In this document: positions 8,245 to 17,220 of the stretch, one piece after another
Numbering within the stretch: position 1 is the stretch's first letter
How the letters are laid out: each line of letters opens with the position of its first letter
Assembly (NCBI GenBank): GCA_026400395.1
Contig: JAPLPD010000129.1
Span: 1-45,217, forward strand
Direction: 5' to 3'
Length of the DNA stretch: 45,217 bases
Source: Alphaproteobacteria bacterium
Lineage (GTDB): Bacteria; Pseudomonadota; Alphaproteobacteria; Rhizobiales; Xanthobacteraceae
Position numbers and translations under genes: made by a program
The notes under the pieces: model-generated
Seen by the model: the letters and a program-made list of their open reading frames with translations, nothing else
Database searches by the model: none
What the model was told of the DNA's origin: nothing

Positions 8245-9120
8245 ATGCCTTATTCACCCTTCGATCCTGACCGACAGGCTGCCCGGCGCTGCCGTTTTCG
8301 CGCGATCCCGGTGCGCATCCTGGTGCCCAATCTCATCACGCTGCTGTCGCTGTGCGCGGGTCTGACTGGAATCCGGCTGGCGTTCGAGAGCAAGATCGAA
8401 TGGGCGCTCGCGGCGATCGTGTTCGCCGCCGCACTCGATGGCATCGACGGCCGCGTCGCGCGGCTGATCAAAGGACAGTCCCGCTTCGGCGCCGAACTCG
8501 ACAGCCTCGCCGACTTCGTCAACTTCGGCTGCGCGCCGGGGCTGATCATCTATCTTTGGACCCTGCACGACCTCGGCAACGTCGGCTGGATTGCTGCCAT
8601 GGTGTTTGCGATCGCGGGCGCGCTCCGCCTCGCGCGTTTCAACGTCATGATCGACGATCCGAACCGCCCGCCGTGGACCGGCAACTTCTTCACCGGCGTG
8701 CCGGCCCCGGCAGGCGCGCTGATTGCCATGCTGCCGATCTACGTGAGCCTGCTCGGCGGGCCGACGGTCGGTGCGACGGTCACGCTGGTCTACACGCTGG
8801 CGATCGCGTTCCTGATGGTTTCGCAACTGCCGGTGTTGTCCGGCAAGCGGGTCGGCAAGCGTGTCGAGCCGGAAATGGTGCTGCCGGTGTTCGTGGCGGT
8901 GGTGCTGTTTTTCGGGCTGCTGATTGCTTATCCGTGGTGGGTGCTGTCGATCGGCACGGTTTTCTATCTCGGCTGCCTGCCGCTCGGCTGGGTCACCTAT
9001 CAGGAATACCAGCGCAAGGATGCGATGCTGGCGGCGCAGCCCGCCGTCAACGCTGACGAAGACACGCCCGCCGTACCGCCGCCGGCGGAGGACGACGACC
9101 GTCCGGCCCGTCTCAACTGA
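8245..9120 (+). CDS. pssA: CDP-diacylglycerol-serine O-phosphatidyltransferase
   Basis: It makes phosphatidylserine from CDP-diacylglycerol and serine in the inner membrane, supplying the substrate of Psd. The 291-residue protein has the CDP-alcohol phosphotransferase motif D-x2-D-G-x2-A-R-x8-G-x3-D-x3-D, seen as D65, D68, G69, A72, R73, G82, D86 and D90. About eight hydrophobic segments follow and the tail is acidic and proline-rich. The basic N-terminus (RQAARRCRFRAIPVR) before the first helix is normal for the type II class. A perfect dyad sits just before the start codon. Confidence 0.95.
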   Translation: MPYSPFDPDRQAARRCRFRAIPVRILVPNLITLLSLCAGLTGIRLAFESKIEWALAAIVFAAALDGIDGRVARLIKGQSRFGAELDSLADFVNFGCAPGLIIYLWTLHDLGNVGWIAAMVFAIAGALRLARFNVMIDDPNRPPWTGNFFTGVPAPAGALIAMLPIYVSLLGGPTVGATVTLVYTLAIAFLMVSQLPVLSGKRVGKRVEPEMVLPVFVAVVLFFGLLIAYPWWVLSIGTVFYLGCLPLGWVTYQEYQRKDAMLAAQPAVNADEDTPAVPPPAEDDDRPARLN

Positions 9121-9145
9121 AACTCCAGGCTCGATCGGATCGAAC

Positions 9146-9712
9146 ATGCCCCGCGCCACCCGCGTTCTCCACGCTGCTGAACGGCAGAACACGCCCGTCA
9201 TCGACACTTTGATTCTGCCCCACGCGCAGCGTCTGGCGCAAAAGGGCTTCCTGTTTGGCGTTAAAGGCACCTGCGTTGAAGTTGATTTCGCGGAGCCTAT
9301 CCGGCTGCGCACCGACGATGCGCTTTTGCTCGACACCGGCGGATTGGTCGAGGTGGTGGCCGAGCCCGAGCCGCTGATCGAGGCGCGCGCCGCCGATCTG
9401 CCGGCGCTGGCGCGGCTTGCATGGCATCTCGGCGACCGTCATGTGCCGGTGCAGATTTTCGAGCGCAGGCTGCGCGTCAAGCGCGACCCGGCCATCGAGA
9501 CGTTGCTGCAAAGCCTGGGCGCGAAGCTAGCTACCATCGACGCGCCGTTCGACCCGGAGGGCGGTGCCTACGAGGCGGCCGCCGGCGGCCACGAGCATCA
9601 TGGTCATCAGCACCACGATCACGGTCATGATCATCACGGCCACGCGCATGGTCATCCGGATCACAAGCACGACGAAAATTGCATGCACCACGACCACAAG
9701 CACGAGGGATGA
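9146..9712 (+). CDS. ureE: Urease accessory protein UreE with His-rich tail (orphan)
   Basis: A nickel metallochaperone of 188 residues. The central part matches the UreE metal-binding domain: LARLAWHLGDRHVPVQIF, then LQSLGAKLATIDAPFDPEGGAYE. The last 42 residues contain 19 histidines (GHEHHGHQHHDHGHDHHGHA and on), a nickel-storing tail. No urease structural or other accessory gene lies in this window, so it either serves a urease or hydrogenase encoded elsewhere or has been separated from its cluster. The start is ATG 9146, 25 bases after pssA. Its TGA overlaps the next ATG. Confidence 0.9.
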   Translation: MPRATRVLHAAERQNTPVIDTLILPHAQRLAQKGFLFGVKGTCVEVDFAEPIRLRTDDALLLDTGGLVEVVAEPEPLIEARAADLPALARLAWHLGDRHVPVQIFERRLRVKRDPAIETLLQSLGAKLATIDAPFDPEGGAYEAAAGGHEHHGHQHHDHGHDHHGHAHGHPDHKHDENCMHHDHKHEG

Positions 9713-10434
9713 ACCGGCTCCGCGACAAGATTGTTCTGATCACCGGAGCGGCCGGCGCGATCGGTAAGGCCGCGGCCGATGCCGTCACCGCGGAGGGAGC
9801 ACGCGCCATCACCAGCGATCTGCCGGGCCGGGCCGGCGCCGCGCACCCTCTCGACGTTACCGAAGAACTCGATTGGCTGCGGGTGATCTCCGACATCGGC
9901 CGCACCCACGGCCGGCTTGATGGCCTCATCAATGCGGCTGGGATCGCCGCCCTCGGCCATATCGAGGAAACCGACTACGCCACCTGGCGCAAGGTCATGG
10001 CCGTTAACCTCGACGGCACCTTCCTCGGCTGCAAGCACGGCCTGGCGCTCCTGAAGCTGCACGGAGGGGCCATCGTCAACCTGTCGTCGGTCGCGGGGCT
10101 GGTCGGCGGGCACAATTTCGCGGCCTACAACGCCTCCAAGGGCGGCGTCCGGCTGCTGACCAAGTCGGTTGCGCTACATGGGGCCCGGCTCAATCCGCAG
10201 GTGCGCTGCAACTCCGTGCATCCGGCCTTCCTCGAAGGGCCGATGGTCGATTTGATGCTGAAGGAGACGAACTTCCCCGATGCCGCCCGCGCGCGGATCA
10301 CGCGCGACATTCCGCTCGGTCGGCTCGGCACAGCCGCGGAGGTGGCCGACCTGTGCGTCTATCTGCTGTCGGACGAATCCCGGTTCGTCACCGGCGCCGA
10401 GTTCGTCATCGACGGCGGTTTGACCGCGCGCTGA
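9709..10434 (+). CDS. Short-chain dehydrogenase/reductase (SDR)
   Basis: A 241-residue classical SDR. The cofactor motif TGAAGAIG is at 12-19, NAAG at 75-78, and the catalytic residues are S127, Y140 and K144 (YNASK). The segment SDLP after the second strand suggests NAD preference, since an acidic residue follows there. The substrate is unknown. The family includes hydroxysteroid, acetoacetyl and sugar-alcohol dehydrogenases. The start ATG 9709 overlaps the ureE stop (ATGA), so the two are co-translated even though no functional link is obvious. An upstream in-frame ATG at 9679 would run inside the ureE tail and is unlikely. Confidence 0.88.
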   Translation: MNRLRDKIVLITGAAGAIGKAAADAVTAEGARAITSDLPGRAGAAHPLDVTEELDWLRVISDIGRTHGRLDGLINAAGIAALGHIEETDYATWRKVMAVNLDGTFLGCKHGLALLKLHGGAIVNLSSVAGLVGGHNFAAYNASKGGVRLLTKSVALHGARLNPQVRCNSVHPAFLEGPMVDLMLKETNFPDAARARITRDIPLGRLGTAAEVADLCVYLLSDESRFVTGAEFVIDGGLTAR

Positions 10435-10440
10435 CGCGCG
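10425..10440. terminator. CG-rich hairpin over the SDR stop codon
   Basis: CGCGCG at 10425-10430 and 10435-10440 pair around a CTGA loop that contains the stop. It lies between convergent genes and may slow polymerase from both sides. It lacks a T-run, so it is only terminator-like. Confidence 0.25.
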
Positions 10441-10443
10441 CCC

Positions 10444-11112
10444 TCAGGGCCGCGGCGGAGAACTCGGCATCAATTCGTTCGGATGCCCCGGCATCAAGTC
10501 ATACGGATGCTTCCAGCCCGGGAGCGCCTTGATACGGCCGAGCCACGCGCCGATGTTCTGGTGCGTCTCGGCGATGTCAAAGCCGAACTCGTCCGCCGGA
10601 TAGTAGAGGTACGCGCAAAGCGAGATGTCGGCGATGGTAGGCTTGTCGCCGAGGATGAACGCGCGATCCGCCAGGCGCTTGTCGACAATGGCGAGGTTGC
10701 CGTCGATCCGCGCCTTGAGGAATGCCATCACCGCGGGATCGACCGGCGGTTTGGCGAAGTTCTTCAGGAAACGGTACGGCCCGATAAATCCGTTGAGCTT
10801 CTGATTGTCGAAGATGATCCAGCGCAACGCTTCGAGCCGTTCGTCCTCGCCCTCCGGCTTGAATCGGCCCGAGCGGTCGGACAGGTAGGTGAGGATCACG
10901 CCGGACTGGGTGAGCTTCTTGTCGCCGTGCACCAGCACGGGCACTTCGCCCATCTCGTTGACTTCGCTGCGGTACTTCGGCGTTCGCGTTTCGCCGCCCT
11001 TGAAAAAATCCACATAGATCGGCTTCCAGTCTGCGCCGATCAGATTGAGCATCAGCGCCGCGCGGTAGGCGTTGCCGGATTGGGCAAAGCAATAGAGTTG
11101 ATATTCAGGCAT
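10444..11112 (-). CDS. Glutathione S-transferase family protein
   Basis: A cytosolic GST-like protein of 222 residues. The N-terminal thioredoxin-fold domain runs to about residue 80 (YQLYCFAQSGNAYRAALML, then GEVPVLVHGDKKLTQSGVIL, which carries the cis-Pro and the glutathione-binding Gln-Ser). An all-helical C-terminal domain follows with the N-capping motif TIADISLCAYL. The catalytic residue is probably a Ser or Cys near CFAQSGN. It conjugates or reduces with glutathione, but the substrate is unknown. It reads leftward and converges on the SDR. Confidence 0.88.
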   Translation of the reverse strand: MPEYQLYCFAQSGNAYRAALMLNLIGADWKPIYVDFFKGGETRTPKYRSEVNEMGEVPVLVHGDKKLTQSGVILTYLSDRSGRFKPEGEDERLEALRWIIFDNQKLNGFIGPYRFLKNFAKPPVDPAVMAFLKARIDGNLAIVDKRLADRAFILGDKPTIADISLCAYLYYPADEFGFDIAETHQNIGAWLGRIKALPGWKHPYDLMPGHPNELMPSSPPRP

Positions 11113-11131
11113 TGTCGACCCCTCTTGGAAA

Positions 11132-11569
11132 TCAGCGCAACAGCGAGACCGGTTCGCCCCCCGTGGACTTGCCCTGGAAGGCGGGCCCGTCGTTGGCGAG
11201 TTGCGCCAGCGGCTGGCCGTTGTGGTCGCGCACCGTCAGGCCGCTCTGGTCGTAGGTCCATTTGCGGCTGGTGAAGAACTTGCCCGGACAGCCGCCTTCG
11301 GGGGCGATGGTGCCCTCGGTGGCGCTCGGCGAAGCCGATCCGAATGTCATGTGGCACTGGCCGCGGCCCGGCGAACTGAGCAGCCAGCGGCCGGCCACGC
11401 TGACCGGCGGCGGGCTCGGCACACCCGCAGCGCCGATCGCCGGCTCCATCTTCACCGGCTGCGAACTCGATCCCGAGAAGTCGAAGCTGCTCATGCCGCC
11501 GCAACCCGCAAGTCCCAGCAGGGCTGTGACCAGAAGAGACGTGCGGATCGCCGAGCGGATGTCCTGCAT
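11132..11569 (-). CDS. AprI/Inh-family protease-inhibitor lipoprotein
   Basis: A 145-residue outer-membrane or periplasmic lipoprotein. The signal peptide ends in the lipobox LAGC, with C23 as the lipidated residue, followed by a Ser/Pro-rich linker to about residue 55. The rest matches the AprI/Inh beta-barrel: VAGRWLLSS, a disulphide pair (C72-type in RGQCHMTF and GCPGKF), and LTVRDHNGQPLAQL ending in a GxPVSLLR strand. Known members inhibit serralysin-type metalloproteases, and Brucella Omp19 belongs to this group. It is 19 bases from the GST gene and 9 from mmsA, so all three leftward genes may be one unit. Confidence 0.75.
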   Translation of the reverse strand: MQDIRSAIRTSLLVTALLGLAGCGGMSSFDFSGSSSQPVKMEPAIGAAGVPSPPPVSVAGRWLLSSPGRGQCHMTFGSASPSATEGTIAPEGGCPGKFFTSRKWTYDQSGLTVRDHNGQPLAQLANDGPAFQGKSTGGEPVSLLR

Positions 11570-11578
11570 GCGTAACGG

Positions 11579-13075
11579 TTACTTCATCGTGGGAATGACG
11601 AACTCGGCGCCTTCCTTGGTGCCCGACGGCCAGCGCGCGGTCACCGTCTTGGTCTTGGTGTAGAAGCGGATCGAATCCGGGCCGTGCTGATTGAGGTCGC
11701 CGAAGCCGGAACGCTTCCACCCGCCGAATGTGAAGTACGACAGCGGTACGGGAATCGCGAAGTTCACCCCGACCATACCCACCTGGACGCGGCTCGTGAA
11801 GTCTCGAGCGGTGTCGCCGTCGCGGGTGAAGATCGCCACGCCGTTGCCGTATTCGCACTCGGAGGGGAGCCGCAGTGCCTCCTCGTAGTCCTTGGCGCGC
11901 ACCACCGAGAGGACCGGGCCGAAAATCTCCTCCTTGTAGATGCGCATGTCGGTGGTGACGTTGTCGAACAGGCAGCCGCCCATGAAGTTGCCGTTCTCGT
12001 AACCCTGGAGCTTGAAGTTGCGGCCATCGACCACGAGCTTGGCGCCTTCCTTGACGCCGATATCGACGTAGTCCTTCACCTTGTTGTAGTGCGCGCGCGT
12101 CACCATCGGGCCATAGTCGGCCTTGTCGTCGGTGGAGGGGCCGATCTTCAGACTCTCGACCCGCGGCACGAGTTTCTTCATCAGCGCGTCGGCGGTTTTC
12201 TCGCCGACCGGCACCGCGACGGAGATCGCCATGCAGCGTTCACCGGCCGAGCCGTACCCCGCGCCGATCAGCGCATCGACCGCCTGATCCATGTCGGCGT
12301 CCGGCATCACGATCATGTGGTTCTTGGCGCCGCCGAAGCACTGCACGCGTTTGCCGTGGGCGCAGCCGGTCGCATAGATGTACTCGGCGATCGACGACGA
12401 GCCGACGAACCCGATCGCCTGGATACGCGGATCGGTGAGCAGCGTATCGACCGCCTCTTTGTCGCCGTTGACGACATTGAGGATGCCTTCGGGCAGACCT
12501 GCCTTGAGGAACAGTTCGGCGATCCGCATCGGCACCGACGGATCGCGCTCGGATGGCTTGAGGATGAAGGCGTTGCCGCAGGCGATCGCCGGGGCGCACT
12601 TCCACAGCGGGATCATCGCCGGGAAGTTGAATGGCGTGATGCCGGCGACGACGCCGAGCGGTTGACGGAGCGAATAGAGGTCGATGCCGGGGCCGGCGTT
12701 GTCGCTGAATTCGCCCTTCATCAGGTTCGGAATGCCGCAGGCGAATTCCACGACCTCGAGGCCGCGCTGGATGTCGCCCTTGGCGTCGACGAAGGTCTTG
12801 CCGTGCTCGGACGACAGCAGCCGGGCGAGGTCGTCGTATTCGGCCTGCACCAGTTCGAGGAACTTGAACATCACGCGGGCGCGCCGTTGCGGGTTGGTCG
12901 CGGCCCACGCCGGCTGCGCGGCGGCGGCGTTGGCGATGAAGCCCTCGACCTCGGATTTGCTCGCGAACGCGACCTTGGCTTGGACCTCGCCGGTGTTCGG
13001 ATTGAACACGTCGCCGGACCGGCCGGAGCCGCCCTTGACCTGCTTGCCGCCGACAAAGTGGCCGATCTCGCGCAT
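11579..13075 (-). CDS. mmsA: Methylmalonate-semialdehyde dehydrogenase (CoA-acylating)
   Basis: A CoA-dependent aldehyde dehydrogenase that turns methylmalonate semialdehyde into propionyl-CoA, or malonate semialdehyde into acetyl-CoA, in valine and inositol breakdown. The 498-residue length is typical. The nucleophile is C281 in GERCMAIS. The usual ELGGK block is replaced by FGGAKNH, and the NFAIPVPLSYFTFGG loop is present; both mark the MmsA subclass. The start at ATG 13073-13075 has a near-perfect ribosome-binding site (GCAGGAGG, 6 bases upstream). An upstream in-frame ATG adds 27 low-complexity residues and is rejected. Confidence 0.94.
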   Translation of the reverse strand: MREIGHFVGGKQVKGGSGRSGDVFNPNTGEVQAKVAFASKSEVEGFIANAAAAQPAWAATNPQRRARVMFKFLELVQAEYDDLARLLSSEHGKTFVDAKGDIQRGLEVVEFACGIPNLMKGEFSDNAGPGIDLYSLRQPLGVVAGITPFNFPAMIPLWKCAPAIACGNAFILKPSERDPSVPMRIAELFLKAGLPEGILNVVNGDKEAVDTLLTDPRIQAIGFVGSSSIAEYIYATGCAHGKRVQCFGGAKNHMIVMPDADMDQAVDALIGAGYGSAGERCMAISVAVPVGEKTADALMKKLVPRVESLKIGPSTDDKADYGPMVTRAHYNKVKDYVDIGVKEGAKLVVDGRNFKLQGYENGNFMGGCLFDNVTTDMRIYKEEIFGPVLSVVRAKDYEEALRLPSECEYGNGVAIFTRDGDTARDFTSRVQVGMVGVNFAIPVPLSYFTFGGWKRSGFGDLNQHGPDSIRFYTKTKTVTARWPSGTKEGAEFVIPTMK

Positions 13076-13293
13076 CGTATTCCTCCTGCGGGCCCGGGCT
13101 TGCCCGGCTGTCGAAGCGCCAGCCGTCAACCCATCGTTAAGGATTGGATAGCGCAAGCGTCCGCTGGCGGGAAGCCCGCCGTCGGGGGCGGTGACGGACC
13201 GTTAGCCTTTACAGCTCCTTAAGCCGCCGCGGCTAGGGTGCCTCGGTGCGCGGTCCCTTGTGGCCGCGCGTTCAGTGCGTGTCGGAGTAGCCT

Positions 13294-14085
13294 ATGGATC
13301 TCGCAACAGGCGTCGGTCTTCTGTTCGGCGTGGTGGTGCTCTGCACCATGATCCTGATGGGCGGCGACCTGAAGATGTTCGTCGATCTTCACGCCTTCAT
13401 CGTTATTTTCGGCGGATCGACGGCGGCGACCATCATCCGCTTTCCATTCGCGGCCATGATCCACGGCTTCCCGATGGGGATGAAGTATGCCTTCAGCGTG
13501 CGCCGCTGGTCGCCGCGCGAACTGGTGGACGAGATCGCCCGTCTGGCCGAGGTCACCCGCAAGCCGGGGCCGATCGGCCTCGAGAAAGAGAACATCGAAG
13601 ATCCGTTCCTCGCCAAGGGCATGCGCTACGTGGCCGACGGCTACGATCTCAACTTCATTCGCGACAGCCTGGAGCGCGACCGCGACATCTTTCTCGGGCA
13701 TCTGGACGAGGGCCAGAAAATCTACCGGGCGATCGGCGACTGCGCCCCGGCGTTCGGCATGATCGGAACGCTGATCGGCATGGTGCAGATGTTCGCCAAC
13801 ATGACCGATCCGTCCAAGCTCGGCCCCTATATGGCCGCCGCGCTGCTGGCGACGTTCTACGGCGCCGCGCTCTCCAATCTGCTGTGTCTGCCGATCGCCG
13901 ACAAGCTGCAGCTCAAGCTGCACGACGAGGATCTCAACCGCACGCTCATCGTCGACGGCGTGCTGATGATCCGCGAATCCAAGAGCCCCACGTTGGTTCG
14001 TGAGATGCTGCTGGCTTATCTGCCGGAAAAGCATCGCCACGATGACCACGAAGAGGATGAATCCGCGGAGCCCGCGGCGGCCTGA
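13294..14085 (+). CDS. motA: Flagellar motor stator protein MotA/PomA-type
   Basis: An inner-membrane stator subunit of 263 residues that with MotB forms the ion channel driving the flagellar motor. Four membrane segments are visible: residues 1-20, 30-48, and two late ones beginning PAFGMIGTLIGMVQM and PYMAAALLATFYGAALSNLL. The large cytoplasmic loop holds charged residues for rotor contact (RRWSPRELVDEI, SLERDRDIF). The C-terminus is His/Asp/Glu-rich. The start has GGAG 8-11 bases upstream. No other flagellar gene is in the window apart from the broken motB that follows. Confidence 0.88.
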   Translation: MDLATGVGLLFGVVVLCTMILMGGDLKMFVDLHAFIVIFGGSTAATIIRFPFAAMIHGFPMGMKYAFSVRRWSPRELVDEIARLAEVTRKPGPIGLEKENIEDPFLAKGMRYVADGYDLNFIRDSLERDRDIFLGHLDEGQKIYRAIGDCAPAFGMIGTLIGMVQMFANMTDPSKLGPYMAAALLATFYGAALSNLLCLPIADKLQLKLHDEDLNRTLIVDGVLMIRESKSPTLVREMLLAYLPEKHRHDDHEEDESAEPAAA

Positions 14086-14115
14086 CACGGGCGCTGACCG
14101 GAATCAGGTACGGGC

Positions 14116-14949
14116 ATGGCAAAGAAAAAGAAACACGAAGCGCACGGCGGCGGCCACGGCTGGTTCGTGACGTTCGCGGACCTTATGGGTCTGCTGGTCG
14201 CGTTTTTCGTGATGCTCGTCGCGTCGTCCACCCAGGACAAGCAGAAGCTGCAGATCATCGCCGGTTCGATGCGGGAGGCGTTCGGCACGCAGAACGTCAC
14301 GCGCTACTCCGGCATCATCGAGATCGACGGCCTGCCGACCCGTCCGCGTCTGAAGAATGCCGACGACAAGATCAAGCCCGAAGATGCGTCGGCGACGCCA
14401 AGCCCCGATGAGAAGAGCCGCAAGACCAACTTCGGCGCCCGTGTCGACAACGACGGGGGATTCGCGCTGGCGTCGGCATCGCTGCGGCAGGCGATGCAGA
14501 GCATGCCCGAGATCGCCGAACTGTCGAAGCAGGTCATGCTGGAGGAGACCAAGCAGGGGCTCAACATCGAGCTTGTCGATCAGAACGGCAGTTCGATGTT
14601 CCCGGAAGGCTCCTAGGAACCCTACGAACGCACCCGACGGCTGGTGCAGCGGCTGGCAGTGCCGCTCAAGGCCCTGCCGTACCGGCTGACGATCGCCGGC
14701 CACACCGCCTCCACCAAGATGCCGTCCAAGCCGGGCTATGGCCCGTGGGAGCTTTCGGCTGACCGGGCCAATGCCATCCGCAAGGTGCTGGAGGAGGAGG
14801 GGGTGCCGGCGGCGAGCTTCTACATGGTCGCCGGACGGGCCGACACGCAGCCGCTATTCCCCGATGACACCTCCGTCGCGGCCAATCGCCGCGTCACAAT
14901 CACCCTGATGCGCGAGGCGCCGCCCATGCCCGCTAATCTAAGGCCTTGA
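14116..14949 (+). pseudogene. motB: Flagellar motor protein MotB, interrupted by an in-frame TAG
   Basis: The frame encodes a MotB stator subunit of 277 codons with an amber stop at codon 167 (14614-14616). Before it are the basic lead MAKKKKHEAH, the single membrane helix with the proton-carrying Asp (D22 in FADLMGLL) and the linker. After it, in the same frame, lies the whole peptidoglycan-binding OmpA-like domain (TIAGHTAS to VAANRRVTITLM). The flanking residues are PEGS-stop-EPYERTRRL, where a Lys (AAG) fits well, so one A-to-T change explains the break. A 166-residue product could not anchor to the wall. A sequencing error or amber suppression remains possible. Confidence 0.85.
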
Positions 14950-15012
14950 TTTAAAAAAATTTTTCCCGCGCAACAAAACGACCTGAGCGCTGTTATTTTT
15001 GGCGAGGCGGTG

Positions 15013-15043
15013 TATAACCCGCGCCTCTTTGTTGCGTTGCAAC
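15013..15043 (+). promoter_or_regulatory. Putative kup1 promoter end and dyad operator
   Basis: A TATAAC element (15013-15018) is followed by GTTGC-gtt-GCAAC at 15031-15043, a perfect 5-bp dyad, 12 bases before the kup1 ATG. The second kup gene has a related TATAAG plus TTGC-agt-GCAA arrangement. No convincing -35 is seen. The preceding AAAAAAATTTTT tract (14952-14964) is simply AT-rich. Confidence 0.35.
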
Positions 15044-15054
15044 GATAGCCAACC

Positions 15055-16968
15055 ATGACCGACATCGCAGGCGAAGCTAGGCGCCCGATCGATCCTCCGG
15101 CTGTCGCGCCGCATTCCAACGGAAATATCTGGGCCCTGACGCTCGGCAGCGTCGGCGTGGTCTATGGCGACATCGGCACCAGCCCGCTCTACGCCTTTCG
15201 TGTGGCGGTGAAGGCCGCGGCTGAGTCCGCTCCGGTGACCCGCGACCTGGTGCTTGGCGTGCTGTCGCTGATCCTGTGGGCGCTGGTGATCGTGGTCACC
15301 ATCAAATACGTGCTGGTTCTGCTGCGCTCCGACAACAACGGCGAGGGCGGTACGCTGTCGCTCACGGCGCTGGCCACGCGCGCGCTCGGGCGGCGTTCGT
15401 ATCTGCTGCTGCTCGGAGTCATCGGGGCGGCGATGTTTCTCGGCGATTCGGTGATCACGCCGGCCATCTCGGTGCTGTCCGCGGTCGAGGGTCTGGAACT
15501 GGCGACCCCGGCGCTCAAGCCCTACGTGCTGCCGCTGACGATCGTCATTCTCATCATGCTGTTCGCGGTTCAGCGCCGCGGCACCGCGAAGGTCGCTGCC
15601 TTTTTCGGTCCGGTGATGCTGGTCTGGTTTGCCACCATCGCGGTCGCCGGCGCCACCCACATTCTCGACGAGCCCGGCGTCTTCGCCGCGATCAATCCGG
15701 TCTATGCGATCACCTTCGTGGCCACACACGGTCATATCGGACTGATCGCGCTCGGCGCCGTGTTCCTCGCCGTCACCGGCGGCGAAGCGCTCTATGCCGA
15801 TCTTGGTCATTTCGGCCGTAAGCCGATCCAGCGCGCGTGGCTTGGCCTTGTGCTGCCGGCGTTGCTGATCAACTACTTCGGGCAGGGCGCTTTGGTGCTC
15901 GCCCATCCGGAGGCGATCGAGAATCCGTTCTATCGCTTGGTGCCCGAGGCGTTGCTGTTGCCGCTGGTGGTGCTCGCCACCGCCGCCACAGTGATCGCAA
16001 GCCAGGCCGTCATCACCGGCGCCTATTCGCTGGTGCGGCAGGCGATCCAGCTTGGCCTGCTGCCGCGGCTCGCCATCGTGCACACGTCGGCGGAGTATTC
16101 TGGGCAGATCTATCTGCCGCGCGTGAACACCGCGCTGCTGGTCGGCGTCATGCTGCTGGTCGGGCTGTTCCACACATCGAATGCGCTGGCCTCGGCCTAC
16201 GGCATCGCGGTCGCCACCACGATGGTTGTCGATGGTATCCTCGGCTTCATCGTGATCTGGAAAATCTGGAATTGGCCGGCTTGGCGGGCGGGCCTGCTGA
16301 TGGTGCCGCTCGTGGTGGTGGATGCCACATTCTTTTCAGCGAACCTGCTCAAGCTGCTGGAAGGCGCGTGGGTGCCGCTGCTATTCGGCATCTTCATGGT
16401 CATGCTGATCCTGACCTGGCGGCGCGGCACGCGGATCCTCGCCAACAAGACCCGCAAGACCGAGGTGCCGCTGGAAGCGCTGCTGCACAGCCTGGAGAAG
16501 AAGCCGCCGCACATTGTGCCTGGCACGGCGGTGTTCCTGACCAGCGACCCGGACTTCGCGCCGACCGCGCTGCTGCACAATCTCAAACACAACAAGGTGC
16601 TGCACGAGCAGAACGTGATCCTCACTATCATTACGGAGGACACGCCGCGCGTCCGCGAGGAGGACCGTGTCACCATCGCGCCGATATCGGAGCATTTCAT
16701 GCGCGTGGCGCTCCGGTTCGGTTACATGGAGACGCCAAACGTGCCGAAGGCGCTCGCCATCGCGCGCAAGCAAGGCTGGCACTTCGACATCATGTCGACA
16801 TCGTTTTTCTTGTCGCGGCGTGCGCTCAAACCCGCCGCCCATTCCGGAATGCCCCGCTGGCAGGACCGGCTGTTTATTGGCCTCGCCAAGAGCGCATCGG
16901 ACGCCACGGACTTCTTCCAGATCCCCACCGGCCGCGTGGTTGAGGTCGGCACCCAAGTGACTGTCTGA
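15055..16968 (+). CDS. kup: Low-affinity potassium transporter Kup (first copy)
   Basis: A 637-residue Kup/HAK/KT potassium-proton symporter. The family signature [12 protein letters not shown] is at 37-48. About twelve hydrophobic segments extend to roughly residue 450. The hydrophilic C-terminal domain begins [19 protein letters not shown] and contains [20 protein letters not shown]. It takes up K+ at the inner membrane, as rhizobial Kup proteins do at low pH or osmotic stress. The next gene is a clear paralogue in the same orientation, so this is a tandem duplication. A dyad near the start codon is shared with that copy. Confidence 0.95.
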   Translation: MTDIAGEARRPIDPPAVAPHSNGNIWALTLGSVGVVYGDIGTSPLYAFRVAVKAAAESAPVTRDLVLGVLSLILWALVIVVTIKYVLVLLRSDNNGEGGTLSLTALATRALGRRSYLLLLGVIGAAMFLGDSVITPAISVLSAVEGLELATPALKPYVLPLTIVILIMLFAVQRRGTAKVAAFFGPVMLVWFATIAVAGATHILDEPGVFAAINPVYAITFVATHGHIGLIALGAVFLAVTGGEALYADLGHFGRKPIQRAWLGLVLPALLINYFGQGALVLAHPEAIENPFYRLVPEALLLPLVVLATAATVIASQAVITGAYSLVRQAIQLGLLPRLAIVHTSAEYSGQIYLPRVNTALLVGVMLLVGLFHTSNALASAYGIAVATTMVVDGILGFIVIWKIWNWPAWRAGLLMVPLVVVDATFFSANLLKLLEGAWVPLLFGIFMVMLILTWRRGTRILANKTRKTEVPLEALLHSLEKKPPHIVPGTAVFLTSDPDFAPTALLHNLKHNKVLHEQNVILTIITEDTPRVREEDRVTIAPISEHFMRVALRFGYMETPNVPKALAIARKQGWHFDIMSTSFFLSRRALKPAAHSGMPRWQDRLFIGLAKSASDATDFFQIPTGRVVEVGTQVTV

Positions 16969-17139
16969 GCCGTGATCGTCTGCCGTGGCCGGCTCGGGCG
17001 TCGCTCTTAAGTCGTTGATTATAAATGGTTTTATTGTCCGCGCGTCGGCGGATGATTGCCTGCGGCAACGTTTTTTCCCGCATGGCTGGGGTGCTTTGGC
17101 CGGGCCCTGAGGGCCTAGGCACGAGGCAGGCGGAGGCCA

Positions 17140-17176
17140 TATAAGCGCCAACCCGGAATTATTGCAGTGCAACAAT
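17140..17176 (+). promoter_or_regulatory. Putative kup2 promoter end and dyad operator
   Basis: TATAAG (17140-17145) is followed by TTGC-agt-GCAA at 17162-17172, inside ATTATTGCAGTGCAACAAT. Over 19 positions this matches the kup1 upstream dyad at 15. It lies 48 bases before the kup2 ATG. The rest of the 252-base spacer shows nothing else I can name. Confidence 0.35.
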
Positions 17177-17220
17177 ACTGACCTAATTCAACGGCCCACC
17201 AACCCTCAAAAGAGAACCCC

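Noticed and set aside
14614-14616. TAG in motB read as a recoded amino acid (pyrrolysine-type)
   Set aside because: Nothing in the window points to pyrrolysine machinery, and the position is an ordinary Lys in a loop. Mutation or read error is simpler.
14952-14964. AAAAAAATTTTT tract after motB as a terminator
   Set aside because: It has no GC stem before it on either strand. It may add to bending or promoter melting near kup1 but does not look like a terminator.
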